From Mycobacterium sp. MBM (GTDB taxonomy: Bacteria; Actinomycetota; Actinomycetes; Mycobacteriales; Mycobacteriaceae), in assembly GCA_021648845.1 (NCBI GenBank), contig JAKJHY010000015.1, positions 47,357-111,356 on the forward strand: a stretch of DNA of 64,000 nucleotides. The letters are read 5' to 3'. Shown in pieces: positions 25,742 to 33,032 of the stretch (position 1 is the stretch's first letter; each line of letters begins with the position of its first letter). The notes under the pieces are model-generated. The model made no database searches, was not told where the DNA came from, and saw nothing but the letters and a program-made list of their open reading frames with translations. A program made the translations under genes and the position numbers.

Positions 25742-26844
25742 TAGTGCTGCCCCAGATCGTTGGCGAGGATTTCGGCGGACGGGGTGAGTCGACGGCGCGT
25801 GTCGATGGCGATCACCGACCAGTCGACCCGGTCATAGTCGTCGAACTTGCGGCGGGCACGTTCGCGGGCCTTCTCCGGTGCGCCGTGGTGAACCCCCTGC
25901 GGCGCATGGGAAATCAGTCCGGGGGGCATCGGGATACCGTAGAGCGAGCCGGAGTGGAAGAAGGCGATCTCGTCGTAGTCGACGTTGCGGTGATACCACG
26001 GCGTGCGCTCGGTGCCGGGCACGCTCTCGGCGGGCTTGGGCAGAAAGTTCATCACGTACACCCCGGTGGCCTGCATGAACAGATGCACCGTCGGGGGCAG
26101 GTGCACGCTCTCGGACGTGATGACCGTGTAGTCGTCGATATTGAAGGTGAACGGGAAGTTGTCCCCGCGCCAGCCTTCCACATCGAGTGGATTGTGTTGG
26201 TAGAACAAGGAAGTGGAGCCCACACCCTGGACTGGTGCGTGGATGAGGCGTACCTCGTACTCGTCCCTGCCGTCGTCATCGCAGGGCATCGGTTCGGGGA
26301 TGGTCACCTGCGCGGGGTCGAATGGGAAGTGTCGGCCCAGCGTCCCGGCCGGGGGCACCCGGAAATCGTCGGTGGCCTGGATCATCAGCCAGGTGCTCTC
26401 GGAATCGGGTACCTGTCGGAAGGTGCACGCCTTCGGGATGTAGACCCAGTCGCCCTCCCGGTAGCGCAGCGGGCCGAACTCGGTTTCCAGCAGCCCGGCT
26501 CCCTTGTGCACGAAGATCAGCAGATCGCCATCGACGTAGCGGACGAAGAACGGCATCTGCTCGGTGCGCCGCGACAGTAGCACCAGGCAGTCGTCGTTGG
26601 AGAACATCAGCAGCGGTCCGCCGTGTGCGTCGGTGGCGTCGCCGGGCTTGAGCTCCGAGGACAGTACATCGGTGGGGCGCAGCGGGCCGACGGTGCGATA
26701 GGCGGTGGGGTCGTGGCGCCGGTACATGTTGGCGGTCCGGCCGACGAAACCGCCGCGACCCAACTCATCGTCCTTGAGGCCATCGAGATCGGCGTGAACG
26801 CGTTTGGGCGTCTTGCCTTTTCGTAGGTGGACGAAGGATTCCAT
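25741..26844 (-). CDS. Homogentisate 1,2-dioxygenase-like cupin
   Basis: A 367-residue cupin and the first gene of the catabolic operon. The iron-binding pattern of homogentisate dioxygenases is visible: His285 and Glu292 in WYHRNVDYDEIAFF, and a His in ISHAPQGVHHG (313-321). FVRYVDGDLLIFVHKGAG and RYREGDWVYIPKACT are typical cupin strands. It is shorter than human HGD (about 445 residues). No maleylacetoacetate isomerase or fumarylacetoacetase gene is nearby, so the real substrate may not be homogentisate. The ATG at 26844 has a GAGGAG ribosome binding site and was chosen over an upstream in-frame codon. Confidence 0.8.
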   Translation of the reverse strand: MESFVHLRKGKTPKRVHADLDGLKDDELGRGGFVGRTANMYRRHDPTAYRTVGPLRPTDVLSSELKPGDATDAHGGPLLMFSNDDCLVLLSRRTEQMPFFVRYVDGDLLIFVHKGAGLLETEFGPLRYREGDWVYIPKACTFRQVPDSESTWLMIQATDDFRVPPAGTLGRHFPFDPAQVTIPEPMPCDDDGRDEYEVRLIHAPVQGVGSTSLFYQHNPLDVEGWRGDNFPFTFNIDDYTVITSESVHLPPTVHLFMQATGVYVMNFLPKPAESVPGTERTPWYHRNVDYDEIAFFHSGSLYGIPMPPGLISHAPQGVHHGAPEKARERARRKFDDYDRVDWSVIAIDTRRRLTPSAEILANDLGQH

Positions 26845-26868
26845 GACGCTCCTCGGCATTCTGGACAG

Positions 26869-26895
26869 CAAAACTAAAAATGACTTTACTTTTTG
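26869..26895. promoter_or_regulatory. AT-rich promoter/operator region of the catabolic operon
   Basis: In an otherwise GC-rich gap (26845-26949) there is an A/T-rich stretch bounded by CAAAA (26869-26873) and TTTTG (26891-26895) with imperfect dyad symmetry. On the minus strand a -10-like TAAAGT (26888-26883) lies about 40 bp before the operon start. The TACTTTTTG at 26887-26895 also occurs in the operator at 28757-28774, which hints at a shared regulator. Confidence 0.3.
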
Positions 26896-26949
26896 TTCTG
26901 GGGTGACGCAAGGATGTCCCGAGCCGTCGCCGTGGCATGCGTTGCGGGC

Positions 26950-27567
26950 TCACCCCGCCAACTGCCGGGCCCCCTCCTGGCGGGCGACCTCGATGGCCTC
27001 GGTCCGCATCTGCGCGCGCTCCTCCGGTGTCCAGCGGGTGGTGGGTTCGATGACCAGGGTGTGCACCCGATAACCCAGCATGCCGAACACATACTCCAGG
27101 TACGGACGCTGGAAATCCTGCAGTTCCGGGTGCCGACCGTCATAGGCGCTGCTGCGGGTCAGGAGGAGCTGCAGCGGCTTGCCCTCGCCGAGGGTGCCGA
27201 CGTGCTCGCCCTTGTCGTTCAGGGTGAAGCTGGCAATGGGTTGCACGATGACGTCGATCCACGCCTTGAGGGCATGGGGGACATGCCAATTCCACATGGG
27301 CGCCGACACCACCAACCGATCGAAACGGCGGACGCGCTCGATCTCGTCGAGCACCTGCTGCCAGATCGCCTGCTGCTCGTCGGTGACGCTCTCGCCGAAC
27401 AGCGGGGCGAACTTGGCGATCGCGGCGTCCCGTCCGAAGCGCAACACGTCCTCACCCCATACCGAGAACCGCTCGTAGTCCTGGCCTTCCAGATAGGCCT
27501 GCGCCAGTTGGGAGGAAAGCGCCGCGTCCCCCTTGGGGCTTGCCTCGACCCACAGTGTCGTCGTCAT
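26950..27567 (-). CDS. azoR: FMN-dependent NADH-azoreductase (AzoR/flavodoxin-like fold)
   Basis: A 205-residue protein of the NAD(P)H:FMN reductase type. Motifs: LWVEASPKGDAALSSQLAQA at the phosphate-binding N-terminus, RLVVSAPMWNWHVPHALKAW with the family PMWNxxxPxxLK segment, and LLTRSSAYDGRHPELQDFQ. It starts at the ATG at 27567, 12 bp after the stop of the flavin-dependent monooxygenase-like gene. The pairing suggests that it supplies reduced flavin to that enzyme; this is inference, as azoreductases also act on quinones and azo dyes. Confidence 0.85.
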   Translation of the reverse strand: MTTTLWVEASPKGDAALSSQLAQAYLEGQDYERFSVWGEDVLRFGRDAAIAKFAPLFGESVTDEQQAIWQQVLDEIERVRRFDRLVVSAPMWNWHVPHALKAWIDVIVQPIASFTLNDKGEHVGTLGEGKPLQLLLTRSSAYDGRHPELQDFQRPYLEYVFGMLGYRVHTLVIEPTTRWTPEERAQMRTEAIEVARQEGARQLAG

Positions 27568-27579
27568 CGGTGTAACCCG

Positions 27580-28743
27580 TCAGATCATCGACGTGCGAGG
27601 GATGGTCATGCCCAGCGACAGCGCGCCGGCCAGTTCGCGGCTGGTGTCGTAGTCGAACACCACATGCCCGGCGAGCACATCGACATCGCGTTTGTAGCGC
27701 TGCAGGGGGCTGGACAGGAAGTGGATGCTGGCCCCGCCGGCGCCCATCAGGTCGGCGATCACGGCCCTGGATTCGGCGACGATGTGTGCCGCAGCAAGCC
27801 GGGCCTGGGACCGCACCTGCTTGTCCACCGAATCTCCGCGCGAAACGATCGTCTCGATCTCGCCGACGGTGTCGGCCAGCAGGCCGCGCAGCGCGCGCAG
27901 CCGCACCTGCGCGCCGGCGAGATGCGCCTGGGCGATCGGCTTGTCCTTCTGCATGACGCCCTCATAGGGCAGCACCCGTTCGGCGAGCCGCTGGGCGTAC
28001 ATCTCGGTGACTCGCTCGGCGCTGCCGAGTGCGGGCATCGCGGCCAGCAGCGCCAGCGCGGGCACCATCGGCCAGCGGTAGGTGGCGGAGTCGTGCAGTC
28101 CCGCCCCGGGGGCGGTGCCGGCGTAGATGTCGGTGACCTTGACCAGGCGGTGCTCGGGCACGAACACGTCGGTGGCGATGGCGTCATTGGACCCCGTCGC
28201 GCGCATGCCGTCGGTGTGCCACACGTCCTCGACGGTGACCTCGTCGGCGGGCAGCAGGGCCAGGGCGGGATAGATGGCGTCCTCGGCGCCGCACAGCGCG
28301 GCCACGATGATCCAGTTGCCGTGGTTCACCCCGGTCGCCCAGGACCAGCGCCCGGTGAGCCGGATGCCGCCGTCGACGGGCACGCCGCGCCCGGTCGGTG
28401 CCAGCGGGGCCGGCGCCAGGAATGGCCGGCTCGCGAACGCCTCCTGCTGGGCCTGCTCTCCGAAGAGCGCCAGCATCCAGTTGTGCAGCGCGAAGAAACC
28501 GATCGTCCAGGCGCTGGAGGTGCAGCCGTGCGCTATCCGCCGGACCGGATCCAGCAGAGCCGGGAATGGTGCCTGCTGACCGCCGTAGCGCGCCGGCACC
28601 AGCAGATCGGTGAACCCGCTCGCGGTCAGGTCGGCGATCGTCGCATCGGGCAGTCGCCGCATCTGCTCGGCCTGGTCGGCGCGCTGGGCCAGCGCGCTCA
28701 CGAACTCGTCGGTGATTAGGCCACGGGCCTCGATCGTCGTCAT
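27580..28743 (-). CDS. Acyl-CoA dehydrogenase-fold flavin-dependent monooxygenase (group D type)
   Basis: A 387-residue protein with the acyl-CoA-dehydrogenase fold but the pattern of two-component monooxygenases such as HsaA: LVPARYGGQQAPFPALLDPV, CTSSAWTIGFFALHNWM, WSWATGVNHGNWIIV, and a C-terminal GAGGASIHFLSSPLQRYKRDVDVLAGHVVFD with the His-containing ASxxxF segment. The catalytic Glu of dehydrogenases is not evident. Such enzymes hydroxylate phenols or similar compounds using reduced flavin from a partner, which could be the azoreductase gene just downstream. The start is the ATG at 28743. Confidence 0.8.
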   Translation of the reverse strand: MTTIEARGLITDEFVSALAQRADQAEQMRRLPDATIADLTASGFTDLLVPARYGGQQAPFPALLDPVRRIAHGCTSSAWTIGFFALHNWMLALFGEQAQQEAFASRPFLAPAPLAPTGRGVPVDGGIRLTGRWSWATGVNHGNWIIVAALCGAEDAIYPALALLPADEVTVEDVWHTDGMRATGSNDAIATDVFVPEHRLVKVTDIYAGTAPGAGLHDSATYRWPMVPALALLAAMPALGSAERVTEMYAQRLAERVLPYEGVMQKDKPIAQAHLAGAQVRLRALRGLLADTVGEIETIVSRGDSVDKQVRSQARLAAAHIVAESRAVIADLMGAGGASIHFLSSPLQRYKRDVDVLAGHVVFDYDTSRELAGALSLGMTIPRTSMI

Positions 28744-28756
28744 GCGCCGAAACGTA

Positions 28757-28774
28757 CCATACTTTTTGGTATGG
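28757..28774. promoter_or_regulatory. Perfect 18-bp operator before the monooxygenase gene
   Basis: CCATAC (28757-28762), six bases, GTATGG (28769-28774) is a perfect dyad 14 bases upstream of the monooxygenase ATG. On the minus strand the right half includes TATGGT, a plausible -10. The TetR gene ending at 28785 is the likely regulator. Confidence 0.55.
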
Positions 28775-28784
28775 AGATCGCGGG

Positions 28785-29351
28785 TCAGCGCGCCAGCATC
28801 AGATCCAGGAAGCGTTGGCGCTGTGCGGCTTGGCGGGGGTCGGGTGCTCGATCGGACAGGTGGAGGAAGCCGATACCGGCGGCAAACGTCGCGTTGGCCC
28901 GCAGGTCGGCGTCATCGGCGTCGAACCCGAAGTCCTCGAACGCGGTGCGTACAGCCGCCAGTATCCGGCGATCGGCGGCCCGCACGCTGTCGGCGACGGT
29001 GTGATCGGAGCGGGCCCACTCGCGCATGGCGCGCTCCAGCGTCCAGTGCCGCGGACTCACCAGCGAGGCCATCATCCGGGCGAGACGCTCGCGCGGCGGC
29101 AGCTCGCCGACGGCCTCGATCTGGCTGCGATCGTCGTCGCGCAGGTTCCGCCAGCCGTCGACGAGGGCCGCCCGATAGCTGGGCATACCGTCGAAGTGCC
29201 AGTAGAAGCTCCCCTTGGTCACCTTCAGCCGGGCGCACAGGCGATCGATTTTCAGCGCTTTTATGCCGTCCTCGGCGAGGATCGCATAACCGGCCTGAAG
29301 CCAATCGTCAATGGTCAGACGGTTGCCGGAGGGGCTCTGGGCGGGCACCAT
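28785..29351 (-). CDS. TetR-family regulator
   Basis: A 188-residue protein. HTH region: LTIDDWLQAGYAILAEDGIK, ALKIDRLCARLKVTKGSFYWHF, then DGMPSYRAALVDGW. The C-terminal half has NATFAAGIGFLHLSD. The ATG at 29351 begins MVPAQSPSGN just before the HTH; the frame remains open far upstream through the intergenic region but that part is not protein-like. It lies directly upstream of the monooxygenase gene on the same strand and diverges from the antigen 85 gene; its probable site is the dyad at 28757-28774. Confidence 0.82.
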   Translation of the reverse strand: MVPAQSPSGNRLTIDDWLQAGYAILAEDGIKALKIDRLCARLKVTKGSFYWHFDGMPSYRAALVDGWRNLRDDDRSQIEAVGELPPRERLARMMASLVSPRHWTLERAMREWARSDHTVADSVRAADRRILAAVRTAFEDFGFDADDADLRANATFAAGIGFLHLSDRAPDPRQAAQRQRFLDLMLAR

Positions 29352-29443
29352 GGGGGGCAGCCTACGGTGACTCGCGCGCACCCCTGACTTTCTGTTGCCG
29401 CTCGCTGCGTGTTTTACTGCAACTTGCGACAACTGAATTCTCG

Positions 29444-29476
29444 GTCCGCTCCACGATCCGAATCGTACGAGCGGAC
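29444..29476 (+). promoter_or_regulatory. Hairpin 1 in the region upstream of the antigen 85 gene
   Basis: Outer arms GTCCGCTC (29444-29451) and GAGCGGAC (29469-29476) are perfectly complementary, with inner arms ACGAT and ATCGT around a CCGA tetraloop. As RNA this is a stable two-part stem. It is followed after 3 bases by hairpin 2. It could be part of the mRNA leader or a protein site. Confidence 0.45.
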
Positions 29477-29479
29477 GCG

Positions 29480-29511
29480 GATACCGCAGTGCAATGAGGC
29501 ACTGCGGTATC
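29480..29511 (+). promoter_or_regulatory. Hairpin 2 in the region upstream of the antigen 85 gene
   Basis: Arms GATACCGCAGTGC (29480-29492) and its exact reverse complement (29499-29511) give a 13-bp perfect stem with a 6-base loop, ending 68 bases before the start codon. There is no T-run, so it is not a standard terminator. It may stabilise or regulate the transcript. Confidence 0.45.
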
Positions 29512-29579
29512 TCTGGGTGTTGGACCAACAGCACCGAGGGTCGGGCGGGACCGTGACAATTAGAGTTGGGAAGAATTTG

Positions 29580-30551
29580 ATGCAGAACGTTGTAGGCCGG
29601 TGGATGCGCCGGATCGGGGCCGCCGCCGCGGCCGCGCTGGTCGTGCCGGCTGTGATCACAGTTGCAGGTGAGACGGCTACCGCAGGTGCCTTCTCCCGGC
29701 CAGGTCTCCCGGTGGAGTACCTGATGGTTCCGTCCGCCGGGATGGGCCGCGACATCAAGATCCAGTTCCAGAGCGGTGGCGAGAACTCGCCCGCCGTGTA
29801 CCTGCTGGACGGCCTGCGTGCGCAGGATGACTTCAACGGCTGGGACATCAACACCCAGGCCTTCGAGTGGTTCCTCGACAGTGGCCTGTCGGTCGTCATG
29901 CCCGTCGGTGGCCAGTCGAGCTTCTACGCCGACTGGTACTCGCCGGCCCGCAACAAGGGGCCGACCGTCACCTACAAGTGGGAGACCTTCCTGACCCAGG
30001 AGCTTCCCGCCTACCTGCAAGCCAACAAGGCCGTCAAGCCCACCGGCAGCGCCGCGGTCGGCCTGTCGATGGCCGGTTCGTCCGCGCTGAACCTGGCGAC
30101 CTGGCACCCCGAGCAGTTCGTCTACGCCGGCTCCATGTCGGGCTTCCTGAACCCCTCCGAGGGCTGGTGGCCGTTCCTGATCAACATCTCCATGGGTGAC
30201 GCCGGTGGCTTCAAGGCCGACGACATGTGGGGCAAGACCCAGGATCCCAACAGCGGTTGGAAGCGCAACGACCCGATGGTCAACATCCCGATCCTGGTCA
30301 AGAACAACACCCGGATCTGGGTCTACTGCGGTAACGGCCAGCCCAACGAGCTCGGCGGCGGCGACCTGCCCGCCACGTTCCTCGAGGACCTGACCATCCG
30401 CACCAACATCACCTTCCGCGACAACTACCTGGCCGCGGGCGGTAGCAACGGTGTGTTCAACTTCCCGAACAACGGCACGCACAACTGGGCGTACTGGGGC
30501 CGGGAACTGCAGGCCATGCTGCCCGACTTGCAGCGTGTTCTCGGCGCGTAA
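29580..30551 (+). CDS. fbpC: Antigen 85-family mycolyltransferase (Ag85C-like)
   Basis: A 323-residue secreted enzyme that transfers mycolate between trehalose monomycolates and to arabinogalactan. A signal peptide (MRRIGAAAAAALVVPAVITV) leads to a mature start at FSRPGLPVEY (residue 38). The catalytic triad is visible: Ser163 in GLSMAGSS, Glu269 in TFLEDL and His301 in NNGTHNW; the conserved Cys250 in VYCGNG is also present. GFLNPSEGWWP and RTNITFRDNY favour the 85C subtype. The Cys pair found in Ag85A/B (SPACGKAGC) is absent (SPARNKGPT), again as in 85C. The ATG at 29580 has a GGGAAG site 7 bases upstream. Confidence 0.93.
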   Translation: MQNVVGRWMRRIGAAAAAALVVPAVITVAGETATAGAFSRPGLPVEYLMVPSAGMGRDIKIQFQSGGENSPAVYLLDGLRAQDDFNGWDINTQAFEWFLDSGLSVVMPVGGQSSFYADWYSPARNKGPTVTYKWETFLTQELPAYLQANKAVKPTGSAAVGLSMAGSSALNLATWHPEQFVYAGSMSGFLNPSEGWWPFLINISMGDAGGFKADDMWGKTQDPNSGWKRNDPMVNIPILVKNNTRIWVYCGNGQPNELGGGDLPATFLEDLTIRTNITFRDNYLAAGGSNGVFNFPNNGTHNWAYWGRELQAMLPDLQRVLGA

Positions 30552-30564
30552 ATAAGCCGTAGAG

Positions 30565-30598
30565 AATCCCCCGGGGCACTGCGCCTCGGGGGATTTTT
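30565..30598 (+). terminator. Intrinsic terminator of the antigen 85 gene
   Basis: AATCCCCCG (30565-30573) pairs with CGGGGGATT (30587-30595), extended by G-C pairs inside, and is followed by a run of five T. It begins 13 bases after the stop codon. This is a textbook rho-independent terminator. Confidence 0.85.
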
Positions 30599-30615
30599 CT
30601 ATGCCGGGCCCAACG

Positions 30616-30654
30616 TGTCGGCGAGAGTGCGGTTTCGTCCGCGGCTCGCCGACA
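30616..30654. repeat. Hairpin repeat downstream of the first DUF559 gene
   Basis: TGTCGGCGAG (30616-30625) and CTCGCCGACA (30645-30654) are a perfect 10-bp inverted repeat with a 19-base loop. The segment 30618-30641 matches 31709-31732 in inverted orientation at 21 of 24 positions, so the DUF559 gene at 30693-31589 is bracketed by inverted copies. A related TGCACTTTCGCGGAG sits at 30669-30683. Confidence 0.6.
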
Positions 30655-30692
30655 TCGCCGTATGCGGGTGCACTTTCGCGGAGCTCGCCTGC

Positions 30693-31589
30693 TCAATAGC
30701 GGCGGTCGTCACCCGAATACTCGAACGGCGGGCAGCCCCGCGACAGCAATGCCGCGTGGACGCGATCCAAGAACGCCCCTCGATGGGTGTGCAGCAGGCC
30801 GGCACTGACCCGGATGACTATCCATCGCTGCGCTTCCAGGGCAGCGTGGCGTTCGATGTCGCGGTCCCGCTGCTCTGGGTCCGTCCAGTGCTGAGCGCCG
30901 TCGAACTCGACTGCGATGCGATACTCGGGCCAGCCCATGTCGAGCCGGGCCAGCGCGATGCCGTACCTGTCGTAGACCCTGATCTGAGTCACCGGTCGCG
31001 GAAACCCGGCGCGCACCAGTACGAGTCGCGTCAACGACTCATACGGGGATTCCGAGCCTCCATCGACGATATCCAGAGTCTCTCGCAACTGGCGTAGTCC
31101 GCGGGCGCCCGGATGTTGACGCGCGACGGCGTGGACGTCGGCAACCTGCACCCCGGTGGCCCTCATCAGGGCATCGACGCGTTGCACGCCGGCGCGTAGC
31201 TTGAGTCGACGCCCGAGATCGAATGCGGTGCGGGCCGGGTCGGTGACCTGCATGCCGGAGACTTCAGTTGTCTCACCGGGCGCCAAGGTGTCGCTACGCA
31301 CGATCAGCCCGGCCGGTGGCCTGCGATTGCTGTGGATGATCTCGGCGCGCTCACCGGCGTCGATCCATTTGGCGCCCAACAGTGCCGAGGCGGACAGGCC
31401 GCTCACCACGCCACGGCGGTCTGACCACAACCACGCCGCGCGGGCCAGCTCCTGCGGGGACAGCGAGGCGTCGCGAGGTATCCACACCGCCGGGTAGACG
31501 GCCCTGTTGAAGCGGCGAAGTTCACGGAACGTCAGGGTGCCGTCGGACACGGCCTCCGGGCCGCGGAATGGCCAATCGATGGGGTTCAT
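30693..31589 (-). CDS. DUF559-type protein with AbiEi-like N-terminus and Vsr/MutH-like nuclease domain
   Basis: A 298-residue protein. The N-terminal part (FRELRRFNRAVYPAVWIPRD, LWSDRRGVVSGLSASALLGA) resembles the winged-helix segment of AbiEi-type antitoxin-like proteins; the C-terminal part has a PD-(D/E)XK-like arrangement: SESPYESLTRLVLVRAGFP, YGIALARLDMGWPEYRIAVE and FDGAQHWTDPEQ. A related protein is encoded at 35836-36783. The ATG at 31589 was chosen; an upstream TTG at 31619 is possible. It is flanked by inverted copies of a short repeat. The function is unknown, and a nuclease role is inferred from fold only. Confidence 0.75.
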   Translation of the reverse strand: MNPIDWPFRGPEAVSDGTLTFRELRRFNRAVYPAVWIPRDASLSPQELARAAWLWSDRRGVVSGLSASALLGAKWIDAGERAEIIHSNRRPPAGLIVRSDTLAPGETTEVSGMQVTDPARTAFDLGRRLKLRAGVQRVDALMRATGVQVADVHAVARQHPGARGLRQLRETLDIVDGGSESPYESLTRLVLVRAGFPRPVTQIRVYDRYGIALARLDMGWPEYRIAVEFDGAQHWTDPEQRDRDIERHAALEAQRWIVIRVSAGLLHTHRGAFLDRVHAALLSRGCPPFEYSGDDRRY

Positions 31590-31708
31590 GCCACCGACGG
31601 TGACGACGAGCGCCGACAAGAATCAGCCGCCGACACCCGATTTGCGCACGTTATTCACAGGCTGACTCACCCGAGTGTGCGTCGGGATACGGGGGCAGCG
31701 GTGTGTTG

Positions 31709-31732
31709 CGGATGAAATCGCACTCTCGGCGA
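31709..31732. repeat. Inverted copy of the repeat flanking the first DUF559 gene
   Basis: This segment, with core CGCACTCTCG, matches the reverse complement of 30618-30641 at 21 of 24 positions. It lies about 120 bp upstream of the DUF559 start codon, on the other side of the gene from the first copy. Confidence 0.5.
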
Positions 31733-31743
31733 ACAGAAGTGGG

Positions 31744-31776
31744 TGGTGGCGCCGACCCCCCGATTCGGCGCCACCA
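31744..31776. terminator. Hairpin terminator downstream of fadE23
   Basis: TGGTGGCGCCGA (31744-31755) and its exact reverse complement (31765-31776) form a 12-bp perfect stem with a 9-base loop. It lies 4 bases beyond the fadE23 stop on the minus strand. No T-tract follows. Confidence 0.6.
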
Positions 31777-31780
31777 GGCA

Positions 31781-32995
31781 TCACTTCAGCTGGGCCGAGG
31801 ACAGCCCCAGCAGGCGGCGGGCGACCACCAGTTGCTGGATCTGCTGGGTGCCTTCGAAGATGTCGAGGATCTTCGAGTCGCGGGCCCACTTCTCCAGCAG
31901 CGTCTGCTCCGAATACCCCGCGGTGCCGGCCATCTCGACGGCCTTGAGGGTGATATCGCTGCCCACCCGGGCGGCCTTGGCCTTGCCCATCGAGGCCTCT
32001 TTGGAGTTCGGGATCTTGTTGTCCGCCTGCCATGCCGACCGAAGGGTCAGCAGATAGCTGGACTCCCAGTCGGCTTCCATGCGCAGGAACTCCGCCGCCG
32101 GCGCACTCTGGGCATGTGCCGGTTTGTCATAGGAGATCTCGATCCCGGCCTCGGTGAGTATGACCCGAAGTTCCTCCAGCGCCGCGCGGGCGACGCCGAC
32201 CGCCATGGCCGCCACGATGGGCCGGGTGTTGTCGAAGGTCTCCATGGCCCCGGCAAAACCCTTGTCGACCTTGACTTCCGGGTCGCCGAGCAGGTTCTCC
32301 TTCGGAATCCGTGCGTTCTCGAAGCGGATCACCGCGGTGTCGGAGGCCTTGATGCCCAACTTGTGTTCGAGGCGTTCGACCGTCACGCCGGGGTGCTCCC
32401 GCGGCACCACGAAAGACTTGATGGCCGCCCGGCCGAGAGACTTGTCGACCGTCGCCCACACCACGATGTGCGAGGCGCGGGATCCCGCGGTGACGAAGAT
32501 CTTCTCGCCGTTGATGACGTACTCGTCACCGTCGAGTGTCGCGGTGGTGGACACCGCGGCCGAGTCGGAGCCGAAGCTCGGCTCGGTGATGGCCATCGAG
32601 GCCCATACCTTGCCGAACCGCTCCAGCTGTTCCTTGTTCGCCACACTGGAGATCGCTGCGTTCCCGAGGCCCTGGAAGGGGATCGTCAGCAGCAGTGCCA
32701 CATCGCCCCAGCTGACCTCGAGGGCATTCAGCAGCGCGGACATGTTGGCGCCGTTGACGTTGGCCTTCTTGCCTTCGTCGTTGCGCCCGCTGAAGGCATC
32801 CGCTCCGGCGAAGGAGATGGTCTTGGCCTCCTGCAGACCCTCGAAGAGGTTGGCCAGGGTGTCCAGCTCGACCGGGTAGGCGTGCTCGGCGAGATCGTAT
32901 TTGCGGGAAATCGGACGCAGCATCTCCGCCGCTCCCTGGTGTCCCTTTTCGACGACCGCCTGCAGTTTCTTGGGCAGTTCCAGATTGATTGCCAT
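31781..32995 (-). CDS. fadE23: Acyl-CoA dehydrogenase, FadE23-type
   Basis: A 404-residue FAD enzyme of the acyl-CoA dehydrogenase family. Motifs include FGKVWASMAITEPSFGSDSA (FAD loop), DEYVINGEKIFVTAG and, near the C-terminus, ILDIFEGTQQIQQLVVARRL, where the Glu of FEGT is in the position of the catalytic base. Its position after fadE24 and near hisN and nuo matches Rv3140 of M. tuberculosis. Paired mycobacterial FadE genes often make heterotetramers, so FadE23 and FadE24 may form one enzyme. The ATG at 32995 begins MAINLELPKK. It lies 37 bp after fadE24. Confidence 0.88.
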   Translation of the reverse strand: MAINLELPKKLQAVVEKGHQGAAEMLRPISRKYDLAEHAYPVELDTLANLFEGLQEAKTISFAGADAFSGRNDEGKKANVNGANMSALLNALEVSWGDVALLLTIPFQGLGNAAISSVANKEQLERFGKVWASMAITEPSFGSDSAAVSTTATLDGDEYVINGEKIFVTAGSRASHIVVWATVDKSLGRAAIKSFVVPREHPGVTVERLEHKLGIKASDTAVIRFENARIPKENLLGDPEVKVDKGFAGAMETFDNTRPIVAAMAVGVARAALEELRVILTEAGIEISYDKPAHAQSAPAAEFLRMEADWESSYLLTLRSAWQADNKIPNSKEASMGKAKAARVGSDITLKAVEMAGTAGYSEQTLLEKWARDSKILDIFEGTQQIQQLVVARRLLGLSSAQLK

Positions 32996-33032
32996 GACTG
33001 GGTTTTCCGTTTCTGAAGAGTCGTAGGGGCCG

